DNA of 64,000 nt from an uncultured Eubacteriales bacterium (GCA_949294665.1 CASFID010000014.1:108280-172279), one strand, 5' to 3'; positions 19,060 to 29,065 are shown, counted from the first letter of the stretch. Made by a program: numbers and translations. The notes: a model not told the origin generated them from the letters alone.

Positions 19060-20157
19060 ATGAGTGGTTCAACATTTGGAAAGATATTTCGCATCACTAC
19101 CTGGGGGGAATCCCACGGTCCCGGGATCGGAGTCGTCATCGACGGCTGTCCCGCCGGGCTGAGTCTGTGCGAAGAGGATATCCAGCGTTTCCTGGACCGC
19201 AGGAAACCCGGACAGAGCAAGTATACCACAAGAAGGAATGAGGCGGATTCTGTAGAGATCCTGTCCGGAGTGTTCGAGGGGAAGACGACCGGGACTCCGC
19301 TCTCTCTCCTTGTGCGCAACCAGGATCAGAGGCCAAGGGATTACGGGAATATCGCGTCCCTCTTCCGTCCCGGGCACGCAGATTATCCCTTCACTGAAAA
19401 ATACGGATTTCGTGATTACCGCGGCGGCGGACGTTCTTCCGGCAGAGAGACGATCGGACGAGTCGCTGCCGGAGCAGTCGCCTCCCTGATCCTCAAAGAA
19501 CTCGGGATCACCGTGCGCGCCTACACGAAAGCGATTGGCCCGTACGAAGTGTCTGACGGGGACATTCATTATGATCAGATCAGCGAAAACAGCTTCTATA
19601 TGCCAAACAATGCCGTTGCCGAAAAAGCCGGTGAATATGTCTCGTCCCTGATGGCAGACCGGGACTCCTGCGGCGGCATCATAGAATGCACGGCAGACGG
19701 ACTCCCCGTCGGTCTGGGAGAACCTGTATTTGACAAACTGGACGCACTCCTCGCCCAGGCGGTCGTCTCCATAGGCGCGGTCAAAGGCGTAGAGATCGGT
19801 GACGGATTCGCCGCGTCCAGATCTTCCGGAAGCAAAAACAACGATCCCTTCTTTTCGGAAAACGGAGTCATCTCCAAAAAGTCAAACCACGCAGGCGGCA
19901 CCCTCGGAGGTCTGAGCGACGGATCCCGGCTGATATTGAGGGCGGCCGTCAAACCCACATCCTCGATTGCAAAGACACAGCAGACGGTAAACATTTCCGG
20001 GGAAAATGCGGAGATCACCGTACTTGGGAGACACGATCCCGTCATCGTCCCGCGCGCCGTCGTCGTCGTGGAATCCATGACTGCCGTCACCCTTGCAGAT
20101 CTGCTCCTGCAGAATATGACGTCCAGCATGGAACACGTCAAAAAGATATATACCTGA
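19060..20157 (+). CDS. aroC: Chorismate synthase
   Basis: A 365-residue AroC, which eliminates phosphate from EPSP to give chorismate using reduced FMN. Diagnostic segments are TTWGESHGPGIGVVIDGCPAG near 10-30, YRGGGRSSGRETIGRVAAGA near 125-145 and NNDPFF with KSNHAGGTLGG near 265-290. I chose the ATG at 19060, 9 bp after AGGAGA; an in-frame ATG at 19027 has no site. It stands alone on the plus strand; no other shikimate gene is close. Confidence 0.97.
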   Translation: MSGSTFGKIFRITTWGESHGPGIGVVIDGCPAGLSLCEEDIQRFLDRRKPGQSKYTTRRNEADSVEILSGVFEGKTTGTPLSLLVRNQDQRPRDYGNIASLFRPGHADYPFTEKYGFRDYRGGGRSSGRETIGRVAAGAVASLILKELGITVRAYTKAIGPYEVSDGDIHYDQISENSFYMPNNAVAEKAGEYVSSLMADRDSCGGIIECTADGLPVGLGEPVFDKLDALLAQAVVSIGAVKGVEIGDGFAASRSSGSKNNDPFFSENGVISKKSNHAGGTLGGLSDGSRLILRAAVKPTSSIAKTQQTVNISGENAEITVLGRHDPVIVPRAVVVVESMTAVTLADLLLQNMTSSMEHVKKIYT

Positions 20158-20187
20158 ACGGCGCAGTGCCGGTCGCCGGTACAAGTA

Positions 20188-20228
20188 ACAGGAGTGTCCG
20201 CTTTTACGCAGACACTCCTGTAATTTTT
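20188..20228. terminator. Terminator after aroC, shared with the converging operon
   Basis: Perfect 11-bp stem (ACAGGAGTGTC at 20188-20198 with GACACTCCTGT at 20211-20221) followed on the plus strand by AATTTTT. It ends aroC and lies 30 bp from the end of the opposing kinase gene, so it may also serve that operon. Confidence 0.85.
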
Positions 20229-20251
20229 CCACTTCCTGTCTGTTATTTTTA

Positions 20252-21922
20252 TCAAACCTGGAAACATCCGCCCCCGATAAATTCTCTCAGGAGAGAATTC
20301 GTCGGAACATACTCGCTTCCGATCCCGACAAAATAATCAAAAAACTTCAGCAGTCTCTTCGCCTCCAGATACTCTTTTGAATCCTTATCCACATCAAAGA
20401 GCAGCGGCTCCACATACTGCTTGAGAACGGCCAGCTCATAGAGCAGGGAGGAATTAAACATTACATCTGCCTGCTCCTGATAAGGAAAGATATTCTTCTC
20501 CTCTCCTCTTCGGACGGACGGCCACATATTGATCGTCTTCATAGCGGATGCCCCTCTTGTTCTTGCATCTCTGACCAGACGCCGGATCAGCCTTCCGTCA
20601 GTCGACGGTATCCTGTTGTGCTCGTCGATATTAAGCTGCGTAAGAGCGCTGATATATATTCTGAACTTGCTGTCCTCTTTCATCGCCTCCGTGAGCTTCG
20701 GGTTCAGACAGTGTATCCCCTCGATCACAAGAAGATCGTTCTTCCCAAGTTTCTTCGGGCGATTCTCGTAACGGCGTTTCCCGGTCTTGAAATCAAATAC
20801 AGGGAGGCAAACTTCTCTCCCCGCCAGCAGCGCTTCCATATCCTCACTGAACTTTTCGATATCTATCGCTTCAAGGCACTCGAAATCATAGTTCCCGTCC
20901 TTGTCTCTCGGCGTGTGTTCCCGGTCCACAAAGTAATTATCCACTGCGATCGGATGGGGCTTAAATCCGTTGACGCGCAGCTGGATCGAAAGCCTGTGGG
21001 AAAATGTTGTCTTCCCGGAAGAAGAGGGCCCTGCGATCAGTATAAATCTCGCCCCTTCCCTTTCAGAGATACTCTTCGCGATCTCGCCGATCTGCCGCTC
21101 CTGATGCGCCTCCTGAACAAGCACCACCTCGCGCATATCGCCTTTTGTTATCATATCGTTAAGAGCTCCCACCGTGTCGATATCCTGGCAGTCCCCCCAT
21201 TTCACGGATTCCTTCAGTACATGAAACAGTTTCGGGCTGGCTTTGAACTCCGGCACTTCCTCCGGTCTATCCTTCGACGGCATCTGAAGCACGAATCCGT
21301 CGTCGTAGAGATGCAGGGAAAAGTATTTCAGGCATCCTGCATCCGGGACCATGTAGCCGTAATAATAATCTTCAAATTCATTCATACTGTATATGTTGAC
21401 TTTTGACACCCTGCGGTACTCAAAAAGACGTTCCTTGTCATACATGCCGTGACGGTGAAAAAGAGCGATTGCGTCATCCGTGTGCACAGAGCGTTTCCTG
21501 ATAGGGATCCTCTGCCCGGAAAGCTCCCTCATACGTTTTGCAACGCGCGAAAGGAACGCCTCGTCAAGCCTGACGCAGCCTTCCACCGTACAGTAATACC
21601 CCTTTCCAAGGGAGAAATGGATCCTGACACGTTCTATCTTGTCATGTCCCGCAACATCGTGGACCGCTTTGACAAGCAGGAAACACATGCTCCTCGTATA
21701 TGCATTATGCCCGATCGTGTCTGCCGTGGTGACAAACTCCAGATCACAGTCTTCTTCCAGCGTCTTGGTCAGTTCCTGCAGATGATATCTTCCCGCGTAC
21801 ACAAGAACGATCTGATGCTTATAGAAAGGCTGAAACTCTTCCGCTATCTTCTGATAAGCCGTACCCGCCGGATATTCTCTTATCTCGCCGCACACGGCGA
21901 CTCTGCACATCTTCTCTGTCAA
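20252..21922 (-). CDS. Nucleoside (uridine) kinase-like protein with TGS/ThrRS-like N-terminus
   Basis: A 556-residue fusion found in Clostridia. The N-terminal part (about 1-220) resembles the TGS and editing-like domains of threonyl-tRNA synthetase. The C-terminal part (about 285-556) is a P-loop kinase of the uridine kinase/phosphoribulokinase fold, with FILIAGPSSSGKTTFS (P-loop 298-306). The start is probably TTG at 21922: AGGAGG lies 8 bp upstream of it, whereas the next ATG (21910) is 20 bp away. The substrate is not proven by the sequence. It is last in the pap-dgt-dnaG-rpoD-trmK-nif3 run. Confidence 0.82.
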   Translation of the reverse strand: MTEKMCRVAVCGEIREYPAGTAYQKIAEEFQPFYKHQIVLVYAGRYHLQELTKTLEEDCDLEFVTTADTIGHNAYTRSMCFLLVKAVHDVAGHDKIERVRIHFSLGKGYYCTVEGCVRLDEAFLSRVAKRMRELSGQRIPIRKRSVHTDDAIALFHRHGMYDKERLFEYRRVSKVNIYSMNEFEDYYYGYMVPDAGCLKYFSLHLYDDGFVLQMPSKDRPEEVPEFKASPKLFHVLKESVKWGDCQDIDTVGALNDMITKGDMREVVLVQEAHQERQIGEIAKSISEREGARFILIAGPSSSGKTTFSHRLSIQLRVNGFKPHPIAVDNYFVDREHTPRDKDGNYDFECLEAIDIEKFSEDMEALLAGREVCLPVFDFKTGKRRYENRPKKLGKNDLLVIEGIHCLNPKLTEAMKEDSKFRIYISALTQLNIDEHNRIPSTDGRLIRRLVRDARTRGASAMKTINMWPSVRRGEEKNIFPYQEQADVMFNSSLLYELAVLKQYVEPLLFDVDKDSKEYLEAKRLLKFFDYFVGIGSEYVPTNSLLREFIGGGCFQV

Positions 21923-21972
21923 ACTTCCGCCCTCCTGTAATTATTCTGCTGACAGGTCAACTGTCAGAAAAC

Positions 21973-22755
21973 TCAGACGACCTGAAACGGATGGAGGACC
22001 GGAGCGGCGACCGCTTCTATCCCCGGCATCTTCTCCTCAAAAAATCGTTTCATATCACCGATAAAAATATACTCTGTCCCATAATGCCCTGCGTCAATGA
22101 CTGAAAGTCCCTGCTCGACCGCGTCCAGTCCGTCGTGATGCCCGATATCTCCCGTCACGAGAACGTCCGCTCCCCCTGCGATCGCAGGCGCCACCGCAGA
22201 CTTTCCGGATCCGGGAGAGACGGCGAGTCTTGACACCTTCCGGTCCATATCGCCAAATACTTTAATACTCCCCAGATTCAGTCTATGCTTTACATAGACG
22301 CAGCATTCCCCGAGCGTCATCGGTTCCTGCAGATTTCCCACTCTGCCGATCCCTTCTTCTTTTCCGTCCTTAACCATAGTGACGTCAAGCACCTCCGCGT
22401 CGGTGATGCCCAGCACTCTCTCCGAGAGGGCCGCCATCCCGAGCACATCGTAATTTGTATGCATCGCATAACAGGAGATATCCCCACGGATCAGCTTCAT
22501 CACTCTCCTGCCTACGTGATCATCGTCCGTCACTTTCTTAAGCGGAGAAAAAATAAGCGGATGATGCGTGATCAGCATATCGGCCCCCTCGCGGAGCGCT
22601 TCCTCGATGATCCTGTCCGTTGCATCCAGAGCAATATATACTTTCCTTACCTCTTTCTCCATTCTTCCCACAAGCAGTCCCACATTGTCGAAATCGAGCG
22701 CCGCCCCTGCCGGGTAGGACGCTTCAATAACCTGAACGATCTCTCTGCACAGCAT
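21973..22755 (-). CDS. Nif3-like dinuclear metal center protein
   Basis: A 260-residue NIF3/YbgI-family protein, the short form without the inserted PII-like domain of B. subtilis YqfO. The metal-binding histidines are in MLITHHPLIF near 60-70 and GDIGHHDGLDA near 205. It may be a GTP cyclohydrolase I type 2 homologue, but the family role is unsettled. Its first 32 bp overlap trmK, the conserved partner upstream in Firmicutes. Confidence 0.9.
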   Translation of the reverse strand: MLCREIVQVIEASYPAGAALDFDNVGLLVGRMEKEVRKVYIALDATDRIIEEALREGADMLITHHPLIFSPLKKVTDDDHVGRRVMKLIRGDISCYAMHTNYDVLGMAALSERVLGITDAEVLDVTMVKDGKEEGIGRVGNLQEPMTLGECCVYVKHRLNLGSIKVFGDMDRKVSRLAVSPGSGKSAVAPAIAGGADVLVTGDIGHHDGLDAVEQGLSVIDAGHYGTEYIFIGDMKRFFEEKMPGIEAVAAPVLHPFQVV

Positions 22756-23470
22756 AGTATTTCATTCCTTTCTCAGCACATTCCAGTCTGTCTCCCAGCT
22801 CCCGTCTGCGATCCGCAGCATGCTCAGAGCCTTTTTCCTCCAGTTCGCCGATGATCTTTTCATAAAGACGGATCTCCCGCTCGAGATATCTTCTCAGGAC
22901 AGGATGCCTTTGGGAAAGCAGAAGCTTTCCGTAACAGAGCTCCGTCTCAGTCCAGTCGCCGCTTAAAAGCACGCCGCTTCCTTGCGCTCCATCGGACGGC
23001 GGCCGTACTTTCATCATCGGATAATACTTCCCGTCTTCTTCTACCATATCCTCTCTGATAAAGGAAAAGCCTTCCCTGACAAGAAAGGCTCTTACTTTTT
23101 CTATCTCGGACTGCGGCTGCAGGATGCATTCCCTCAGCGTCCTCACGATCCGCTCCCCGTCTCTGAGGATGCGGATCATAAGAGCGCCTCCCATGCCCGC
23201 GATCACGGCGCTCTGCGCCTCACCCTCCGCAAGCGCGGCAAAGCCGTCCGACAGTCTGACGGAGATCCTGTCCGCATATCCTCTCTCTCTGATGTTCCGC
23301 TCTGCTCTTTCGAGCGGTCCCCGGTTTACATCCATCGCAATCGCAGACGGAATCCGCCCGCTCTCTGCGAGATACAGCGGGATATAGCCATGATCTGTCC
23401 CGATATCCGCCAGGATACTGCCGTTCTCCACAAGCTCTGCCACTGCACAAAGTCTCTTTGATAATTCCAT
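22724..23470 (-). CDS. trmK: tRNA (adenine(22)-N(1))-methyltransferase
   Basis: A 248-residue class I SAM methyltransferase of the TrmK/YqfN family, which makes m1A22 in tRNA. The SAM motif is in LADIGTDHGYIPLYLAESG near 20-38, and the catalytic-region motif AVIAGMGG lies near 90. The C-terminal half is predicted to be coiled coil, as in the family. The start at 23470 follows GAGAGGAAC. It is 34 bp downstream of rpoD and overlaps nif3. Confidence 0.92.
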   Translation of the reverse strand: MELSKRLCAVAELVENGSILADIGTDHGYIPLYLAESGRIPSAIAMDVNRGPLERAERNIRERGYADRISVRLSDGFAALAEGEAQSAVIAGMGGALMIRILRDGERIVRTLRECILQPQSEIEKVRAFLVREGFSFIREDMVEEDGKYYPMMKVRPPSDGAQGSGVLLSGDWTETELCYGKLLLSQRHPVLRRYLEREIRLYEKIIGELEEKGSEHAADRRRELGDRLECAEKGMKYYAVQRDRSGY

Positions 23471-23504
23471 ATCTGTTCCTCTCGCCCGGTATACAGCCCG
23501 GATC

Positions 23505-24623
23505 TCAGTCGAGATAATCCCGAAGTTTACGGCTTCTGCTCGGGTGCCTGAGTTTTCTTAAAGCTTTTGCCTCGATCTGACGGATACGCTCTCTCGTAAC
23601 GTCAAACTCCTTGCCTACTTCTTCAAGCGTACGCGCCCTGCCGTCATTCATCCCGAATCGCAGCCGCAGCACTTTCTGCTCTCTTTCTGTAAGTGTATCG
23701 AGCACCTCGTCAAGCTGTTCCTTCAAGAGAGTCTGCGCCGCCGCTTCAGCCGGCACCGGGACGTTGTCGTCCTGAATGAAATCTCCGAGATGACTGTCTT
23801 CCTCCTCTCCGATCGGCGTCTCAAGAGATACCGGCTCCTGTGATATCTTCAGGATCTCGCGCACTCTCTCAACCGGCATGTCCAGCTCTTTCGCGATCTC
23901 CTCCGGGAGTGGCTCTCTGCCGAGTTCCTGAAGAAGCTGTCTCGACACGCGGATCAGCTTATTGATCGTCTCCACCATATGCACGGGGATACGGATCGTC
24001 CTGGCCTGGTCAGCGATCGCTCTTGTGATGGCCTGACGGATCCACCAGGTCGCGTAGGTGCTGAATTTGTACCCTTTATGATAGTCGAACTTCTCAACCG
24101 CTTTGATCAGTCCCAGATTCCCTTCCTGGATCAGGTCCAGGAAAAGCATTCCCCGCCCGACATAGCGCTTGGCAATACTTACAACAAGTCTGAGGTTAGC
24201 CTCGGCAAGCTCTTTCTTTGCCTCTTCGTCTCCTTCCTCCATACGTTTTGCCAGTTCGATCTCGCGCTCCGCGCTCAGAAGGGGGACTTTTCCGATCTCT
24301 TTTAAATACATGCGGACCGGATCTTCGATGCTCACACCCTCGGGAACAGACAGATCAATGTTCTCCATATCCACTTCTTCCTCGTCGGATATGATATCGT
24401 CTATATCCAGATCCGCTTCGTCGTCCGCATCCCCGCTTATGCGCAGGACGTCGACATTATTTGCCTCCAGATAGTCGAACACTTTCTCCATCTGCTCTGT
24501 GGTCAGTTCCATATCTGTAAAGAAATCATTGATCTCCTGAACATCGAGTATGCTTTTCTTTTTCTTGCCCAGAGCTACCAGTTCATTCATTCTTTCCAGA
24601 AATTTCTGTGTGTTTTCTTCCAT
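23505..24623 (-). CDS. rpoD: RNA polymerase primary sigma factor (sigma-A)
   Basis: A 372-residue primary sigma factor. The N-terminal 85 residues are a short acidic region 1.1, region 1.2/2 begins at about 105, and region 2.4 has [19 protein letters not shown]. Region 3 is near 220, and the region 4.2 HTH reads [20 protein letters not shown] near the C-terminus. The ATG at 24623 follows AAAGGAAGG; an upstream in-frame ATG at 24650 has no site. It lies between dnaG and trmK as in other Firmicutes. Confidence 0.97.
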   Translation of the reverse strand: MEENTQKFLERMNELVALGKKKKSILDVQEINDFFTDMELTTEQMEKVFDYLEANNVDVLRISGDADDEADLDIDDIISDEEEVDMENIDLSVPEGVSIEDPVRMYLKEIGKVPLLSAEREIELAKRMEEGDEEAKKELAEANLRLVVSIAKRYVGRGMLFLDLIQEGNLGLIKAVEKFDYHKGYKFSTYATWWIRQAITRAIADQARTIRIPVHMVETINKLIRVSRQLLQELGREPLPEEIAKELDMPVERVREILKISQEPVSLETPIGEEEDSHLGDFIQDDNVPVPAEAAAQTLLKEQLDEVLDTLTEREQKVLRLRFGMNDGRARTLEEVGKEFDVTRERIRQIEAKALRKLRHPSRSRKLRDYLD

Positions 24624-24674
24624 GTGTCCATCCTTCCTTTGCCTGCGCACAGGCGCGGGCTATCTTGTTTTATT

Positions 24675-26456
24675 TTATCCATGATCAATAGAAATATGCA
24701 GTGTCCTCAGTTCCTCCAGCTTGCGCTTCTCCTTCATGAGCTGCTGCAGTCCCGCCATGTCGGCGGGGTCCAGGTTCATCGTGCGCTCCTCGATGCTGTG
24801 CGCCTTCACCTGCAGGATGATCTCTTTTAGAGCCTGTTCTTCCTCTTCCTTTGTCCGAAGCTTCTCGATCCTTGTATTAAAAAGCGAAGCCGCCTCCCTG
24901 TGTTCTTCTTCCTCTGTGAAATAATTAAGGATCCTGGCAGGGTTGATCCCGCCCTCCTCGCGCTGCCCGTACAGAAGTTCCGCAACTTTCCGGTACAGTC
25001 CCTTTGTAAAGTCTTCGGGGTGTATGTAACTGCTGATCCTGTCGTAGAGCTGTTCGTCCTCGATCATCCATGTCAGGAGCGCTTTCTGTGCCGTCAGGGG
25101 GCCGTCCTCTTTTGGCTTTCTGCCGTCTCCGGTATGTCTCGGTCGTTCTACCGGTTTGGCCATTCCTGCGCTCACAGCTGTTTTCGCCACAAGTTTCTCC
25201 AGACTCTCAGCGCTTGCCTTATATGCGGAAGCCACTGCCTCGATATAGTTCGTTCTCTCCAGTTCGTCCTCGAAAGCCAGCAGACGCCTTGCCGCCTCTT
25301 TAAAAAATGCAGTCCTCCCCTCAGGGGATGCCATGTCATATTCTTTCTCGAGCATCTCAAGGCCGAACATGAAGCCGTTTCTGGCGCTCTGTATCCGCTT
25401 CTCATATTCCTCTGCTCCGAGATTCTTGATGAATTCGTCGGGATCTTTGTAAGGATCCATGCGGACGACCTTCGCCGATATCCCCGCCTCTCTCAGGATC
25501 GGAACCGCCCTGAGAGCCGCCCGTGTGCCGGCGTCGTCGCTGTCATATGTAAGATATACTTCGCTGACATACCGCTTGATAAGAGAAGCATGCCCCGGTG
25601 TCAGCGCCGTTCCAAGAGACGCCACGGCATTTGTGAACCCCGCCTGATGGAGCGATATCACATCCATATATCCCTCGCACAGAAGAAAATAGGGCTTTCT
25701 CGACGTCCTCGCCCGGTTCAGTCCATACAGGTTACGGCTCTTATCAAAGACGGGTGTCTCCGGAGAATTCAGATACTTCGGCTTTGCGTCTCCCATCACC
25801 CGGCCTCCAAAGCCGATCACCCTGCTGTTGGCATCCATGATCGGAAAGATAACGCGGTTCCAGAACTTGTCATAAACGCCCTTTTTCTCATCTGTATTGA
25901 TCAGACCGGCCTGTCGTATGAGCTCTTCTGTATATCCCTGAGATCGCAGGTATTTATACAGATCGTCGCTGAATACATTGGAATACCCCAGGCCGAATGC
26001 CTTGATCGTATCATCGCCAAGTCCGCGGTCTTTCAGATAGGCGTACGCTCTGGCCCCCCGTTCCGACTTCAGCTGAGCATAATAATATCTTGCCGCCGTC
26101 TTATTCACTTCAAGAAGAGATGCCCGGAGATCCGCCTTCTGCTTTGCCTCTTTTGAGTATTCCGCCTCAGGCAGCGCGATCCCGGCCCGATCCGCAAGAA
26201 ACTTCACCGCTTCCGTAAAGGAAAAGTTCTCATATTCCATGAGAAACGTATATACGTTCCCGCCTGCTCCGCATCCGAAACAATAGTACATCTGCTTCTG
26301 CCTGCTGACAGAAAAGGAAGGGGACTTTTCATTGTGAAAAGGACACAGGCCAAAATAGGAACTGCCCTTCTTCTGCAGCCGGACATAGCCGGAGATTACA
26401 TCTACTATATCATTTCTAGTCCTTATCTCTTCGATCAGTTCATCAGGATAGTACAT
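24675..26456 (-). CDS. dnaG: DNA primase
   Basis: A 593-residue replicative primase. It has the CHC2 zinc finger (CPFHNEKSPSFSVSRQ then YYCFGCGAGG, about 38-65) and the TOPRIM domain with LLCEGYMDVI near 260 and YDSDDAG near 310. The C-terminal DnaB-interacting region follows. I chose the ATG at 26456 (MYYPDELIEEIRTRNDIVDV), preceded by GGAGGCG; the longer frame to 26555 overlaps dgt and lacks a site. Confidence 0.97.
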   Translation of the reverse strand: MYYPDELIEEIRTRNDIVDVISGYVRLQKKGSSYFGLCPFHNEKSPSFSVSRQKQMYYCFGCGAGGNVYTFLMEYENFSFTEAVKFLADRAGIALPEAEYSKEAKQKADLRASLLEVNKTAARYYYAQLKSERGARAYAYLKDRGLGDDTIKAFGLGYSNVFSDDLYKYLRSQGYTEELIRQAGLINTDEKKGVYDKFWNRVIFPIMDANSRVIGFGGRVMGDAKPKYLNSPETPVFDKSRNLYGLNRARTSRKPYFLLCEGYMDVISLHQAGFTNAVASLGTALTPGHASLIKRYVSEVYLTYDSDDAGTRAALRAVPILREAGISAKVVRMDPYKDPDEFIKNLGAEEYEKRIQSARNGFMFGLEMLEKEYDMASPEGRTAFFKEAARRLLAFEDELERTNYIEAVASAYKASAESLEKLVAKTAVSAGMAKPVERPRHTGDGRKPKEDGPLTAQKALLTWMIEDEQLYDRISSYIHPEDFTKGLYRKVAELLYGQREEGGINPARILNYFTEEEEHREAASLFNTRIEKLRTKEEEEQALKEIILQVKAHSIEERTMNLDPADMAGLQQLMKEKRKLEELRTLHISIDHG

Positions 26457-26471
26457 GCCGCGCCTCCAAAA

Positions 26472-26499
26472 AGAATACCCTATAATATATATTCGACAA
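26472..26499 (-). promoter_or_regulatory. Possible internal promoter before dnaG-rpoD
   Basis: Minus-strand TTGTCG (26494-26499), 16-bp spacer, TATTCT (26472-26477) in the A+T-rich dgt-dnaG gap. It would allow extra sigma-factor and primase transcription inside the operon. Confidence 0.4.
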
Positions 26500-26523
26500 A
26501 AGTTTTTGCTTTCCTTTATTTTT

Positions 26524-27525
26524 TTAAATTTTCCATGATTCAGGGATGAAATCATCCTGGAACTTCCTCACGGCATAGGAATCCGTCATGCCGGCAATAT
26601 AGTCGCACACGACCTGTTCTCTCCCGGCATCGGTATGCTCAAGCGCATTTTTAAACTGTGTCGGAAGCGCATCGATATGCTTCATATAATAATCGAAAAG
26701 CTGCTCGATCATATGTACCGCTTTATCCTCCTCCCCTTTTGCTTTTGGATTCAGATAGACATTTTCAAACATGAATTTTCTCAGATCTGTCATCGCTTTT
26801 TCTACCGCCGGAGACATACGGATCTCCGGACAGTCCATACTGTTCGTGATGACGTCATGTATCAGCCGGTTCAGCCTCTCTTTACACGAACTGCCGAGCA
26901 CGCTGCGGATTTCCAGGGGGATATCGTCTTCCGTCAGTATCCCGGCGCGGATCGCGTCGTCCATATCGTGATAGATATATGCGAGTTTATCCGAGATCCT
27001 CAGGACCTGTCCCTCGAGGGTATGCGGATGTCCCGCCGTCTGATGATTCAGGATCCCGTCCCTCACCTCCCATGTCAGGTTGAGACCTCTTCCTTCTTTC
27101 TCGATGCAGTCCACTACCCTGAGACTCTGCCTGTGATGCGAGAAATGATAAACCGTGTTCAGCGCCTTCTCCCCCGCATGACCGAATGGCGTATGTCCCA
27201 GATCATGTCCCAGTGCGATAGCTTCCACGAGATCTTCGTTCAGTCTCAGAGCCTTGGCGATGGTCCTCGCGTTCTGGGAGACTTCCAGCGTATGCGTAAG
27301 TCTGGTCCGGTAATGGTCGCCGCTGGGAAGCAGAAACACCTGCGTCTTCTGCTTCAGTCTCCTGAACGCCTTGCAGTGCAGGATCCGGTCACGGTCTCTC
27401 TGGAAGACCGGACGGATGTCGCACTGAGGTTCATCCCGTTTCCTCCCCCTGGTGTCGCGGCTCAGTGTCGCGTACGTGCTGAGATATCTGGATTCCCGTT
27501 CTTCAAGCTGCTCCCTGATTGTCAT
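26524..27525 (-). CDS. dgt: Deoxyguanosinetriphosphate triphosphohydrolase-like HD protein
   Basis: A 333-residue HD-domain dNTP triphosphohydrolase. It has CKAFRRLKQKTQVFL near 60, the metal-binding His in RTRLTHTLEVSQNARTIA near 85-100, and GHDLGHTPFGHAGE near 115-128. Family members hydrolyse dNTPs, affecting replication precursor supply. The start at 27525 follows AGAGGAGTG, which overlaps the pap stop 4 bp away, so the genes are coupled. It is next to dnaG, a conserved order. Confidence 0.92.
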   Translation of the reverse strand: MTIREQLEERESRYLSTYATLSRDTRGRKRDEPQCDIRPVFQRDRDRILHCKAFRRLKQKTQVFLLPSGDHYRTRLTHTLEVSQNARTIAKALRLNEDLVEAIALGHDLGHTPFGHAGEKALNTVYHFSHHRQSLRVVDCIEKEGRGLNLTWEVRDGILNHQTAGHPHTLEGQVLRISDKLAYIYHDMDDAIRAGILTEDDIPLEIRSVLGSSCKERLNRLIHDVITNSMDCPEIRMSPAVEKAMTDLRKFMFENVYLNPKAKGEEDKAVHMIEQLFDYYMKHIDALPTQFKNALEHTDAGREQVVCDYIAGMTDSYAVRKFQDDFIPESWKI

Positions 27526-27529
27526 AGCA

Positions 27530-29065
27530 TCACTCCTCTTTGAGACGTTTCTCGATCGCATCCACTACTGTCCTGAGAACTTTCACGCGGGCATAGTATT
27601 TGCTGTTTCCCTCGACCACCACCCACGGCGCATAATCCGTTGAGGTACGCATCAGCATCTCATTTACCGCATCCTCATACTGATCCCATTTCTCACGGTT
27701 CCTCCAGTCTTCGTCCGTGATCTTCCACTGTTTCTCAGGATTCTCCTGCCTCTCTTTGAATCTTCTCTCCTGCTCGTCCTTGTCAATATGCATCCAGAAT
27801 TTGATCACGACAGCGCCCGCGTCATAGAGATCTTTCTCCATATCGTTGATCTCTTTATATGCCCTTTTCCACTCTTCCGTTGTACAGAACCCCTCGATTC
27901 TCTCTACCATCACCCGCCCGTACCAGGTGCGGTCAAAGATGGCCACATGTCCGTCTTTCGGCATGGCTCTCCAGAATCTCCACAGATAATGATGCGCTTT
28001 CTCAATATCATTCGGAGACGCCGTCGGATTCACTACATATCCCCTTGCATCCATCCTTGCCGTCAGCCTCTTGATAGCGCCGCCCTTTCCTCCGGCGTCC
28101 CAGCCCTCGAATCCGAGAACTACCGGGATCCTTCTCCGGTACAGTTCACCGTGGAGCTTCTCGATCTTTTTCTGGAGCTTGTCCAGCTTCTCCTTATATT
28201 CCTCCCTTGTATAGCTCAGACTCAGGTCTGCTTTCGAAAGGATGGAAACCTGCAGATCCTTCATCTGGTCATCCGCTTCACGCGCGATCTCCCCGATCCC
28301 GTCCGCGTCTGCCGCACGTTCCGCCCCGTCCGCTTTTCCCGCATTCCGGCGCTGTACTTTCTCGATCTGATCCGCCATCGCCTTGATCACTGTCGTATAG
28401 ATCTTAAGCGTCGCGAATCTGCGGTCCATAGACTCGATGATCGTCCACGGCGCATAGTCCGTGTCCGTCTTAAAGAGCATATCCTCCATCATCGCCGCAT
28501 ACGCATCATAATGGGCGTTTCTCTCTCTGTCCCCCTGGCTGACACGCCACGCAGTCTCCTTGTTTTTCTCTAACTTGTCAAACCGCTTTTTCTGTTCTTT
28601 CTTATCGATATCCAGAAACAGTTTGATGATGAGATCGCCGTCCTCTGCCAGCTGCTGCTCAAAGGAATTGATCGAATGAAATACCTCCGGGAGATCTTTT
28701 GCCTTTGTCCGTTTCTCGAACCGGTCTATAAGCACTCTTCTGTACCAGCTGCCGTCAAATATCGAGATCCGTCCTCTCGCCGGCGTCTTCGTCCAGAATC
28801 TCCACATAAACGGATGCATCTGCTCTTCTTCCGTCTCATTCTTTATGGGATGCACTTCAAATCCGCGCGGATCCATACTCTGGATAAGCCGTCCGATCTG
28901 CAGGCCTTTCCCCGCCGCTCCAAATCCTTCAAATACGATCAGTACGGGGATCCCCAGCGCCTTGCACTCTCTTTGGAGACGTCCGAGCCTGGCCTCAAGT
29001 TCCGGCATTCGTTTCTTATATTCCTCTTTTGATATCTTTTTCGTCAGATCTACTTTTTCTAACAT
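27530..29065 (-). CDS. pap: Polyphosphate:AMP phosphotransferase (two-domain PPK2)
   Basis: A 511-residue protein with two tandem PPK2 domains (about 15-240 and 290-511). Each has a Walker A-like GAAGKG or DAGGKG (VFEGFGAAGKG near 45; GFEGWDAGGKG near 320) and a lid motif, FDRTWYGRV in the second copy and FDGSWYRRV in the first. Two-domain PPK2 enzymes phosphorylate AMP to ADP with polyphosphate. The ATG at 29065 follows GGAGGAAG. It is first in the pap-dgt-dnaG-rpoD unit. Confidence 0.93.
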   Translation of the reverse strand: MLEKVDLTKKISKEEYKKRMPELEARLGRLQRECKALGIPVLIVFEGFGAAGKGLQIGRLIQSMDPRGFEVHPIKNETEEEQMHPFMWRFWTKTPARGRISIFDGSWYRRVLIDRFEKRTKAKDLPEVFHSINSFEQQLAEDGDLIIKLFLDIDKKEQKKRFDKLEKNKETAWRVSQGDRERNAHYDAYAAMMEDMLFKTDTDYAPWTIIESMDRRFATLKIYTTVIKAMADQIEKVQRRNAGKADGAERAADADGIGEIAREADDQMKDLQVSILSKADLSLSYTREEYKEKLDKLQKKIEKLHGELYRRRIPVVLGFEGWDAGGKGGAIKRLTARMDARGYVVNPTASPNDIEKAHHYLWRFWRAMPKDGHVAIFDRTWYGRVMVERIEGFCTTEEWKRAYKEINDMEKDLYDAGAVVIKFWMHIDKDEQERRFKERQENPEKQWKITDEDWRNREKWDQYEDAVNEMLMRTSTDYAPWVVVEGNSKYYARVKVLRTVVDAIEKRLKEE

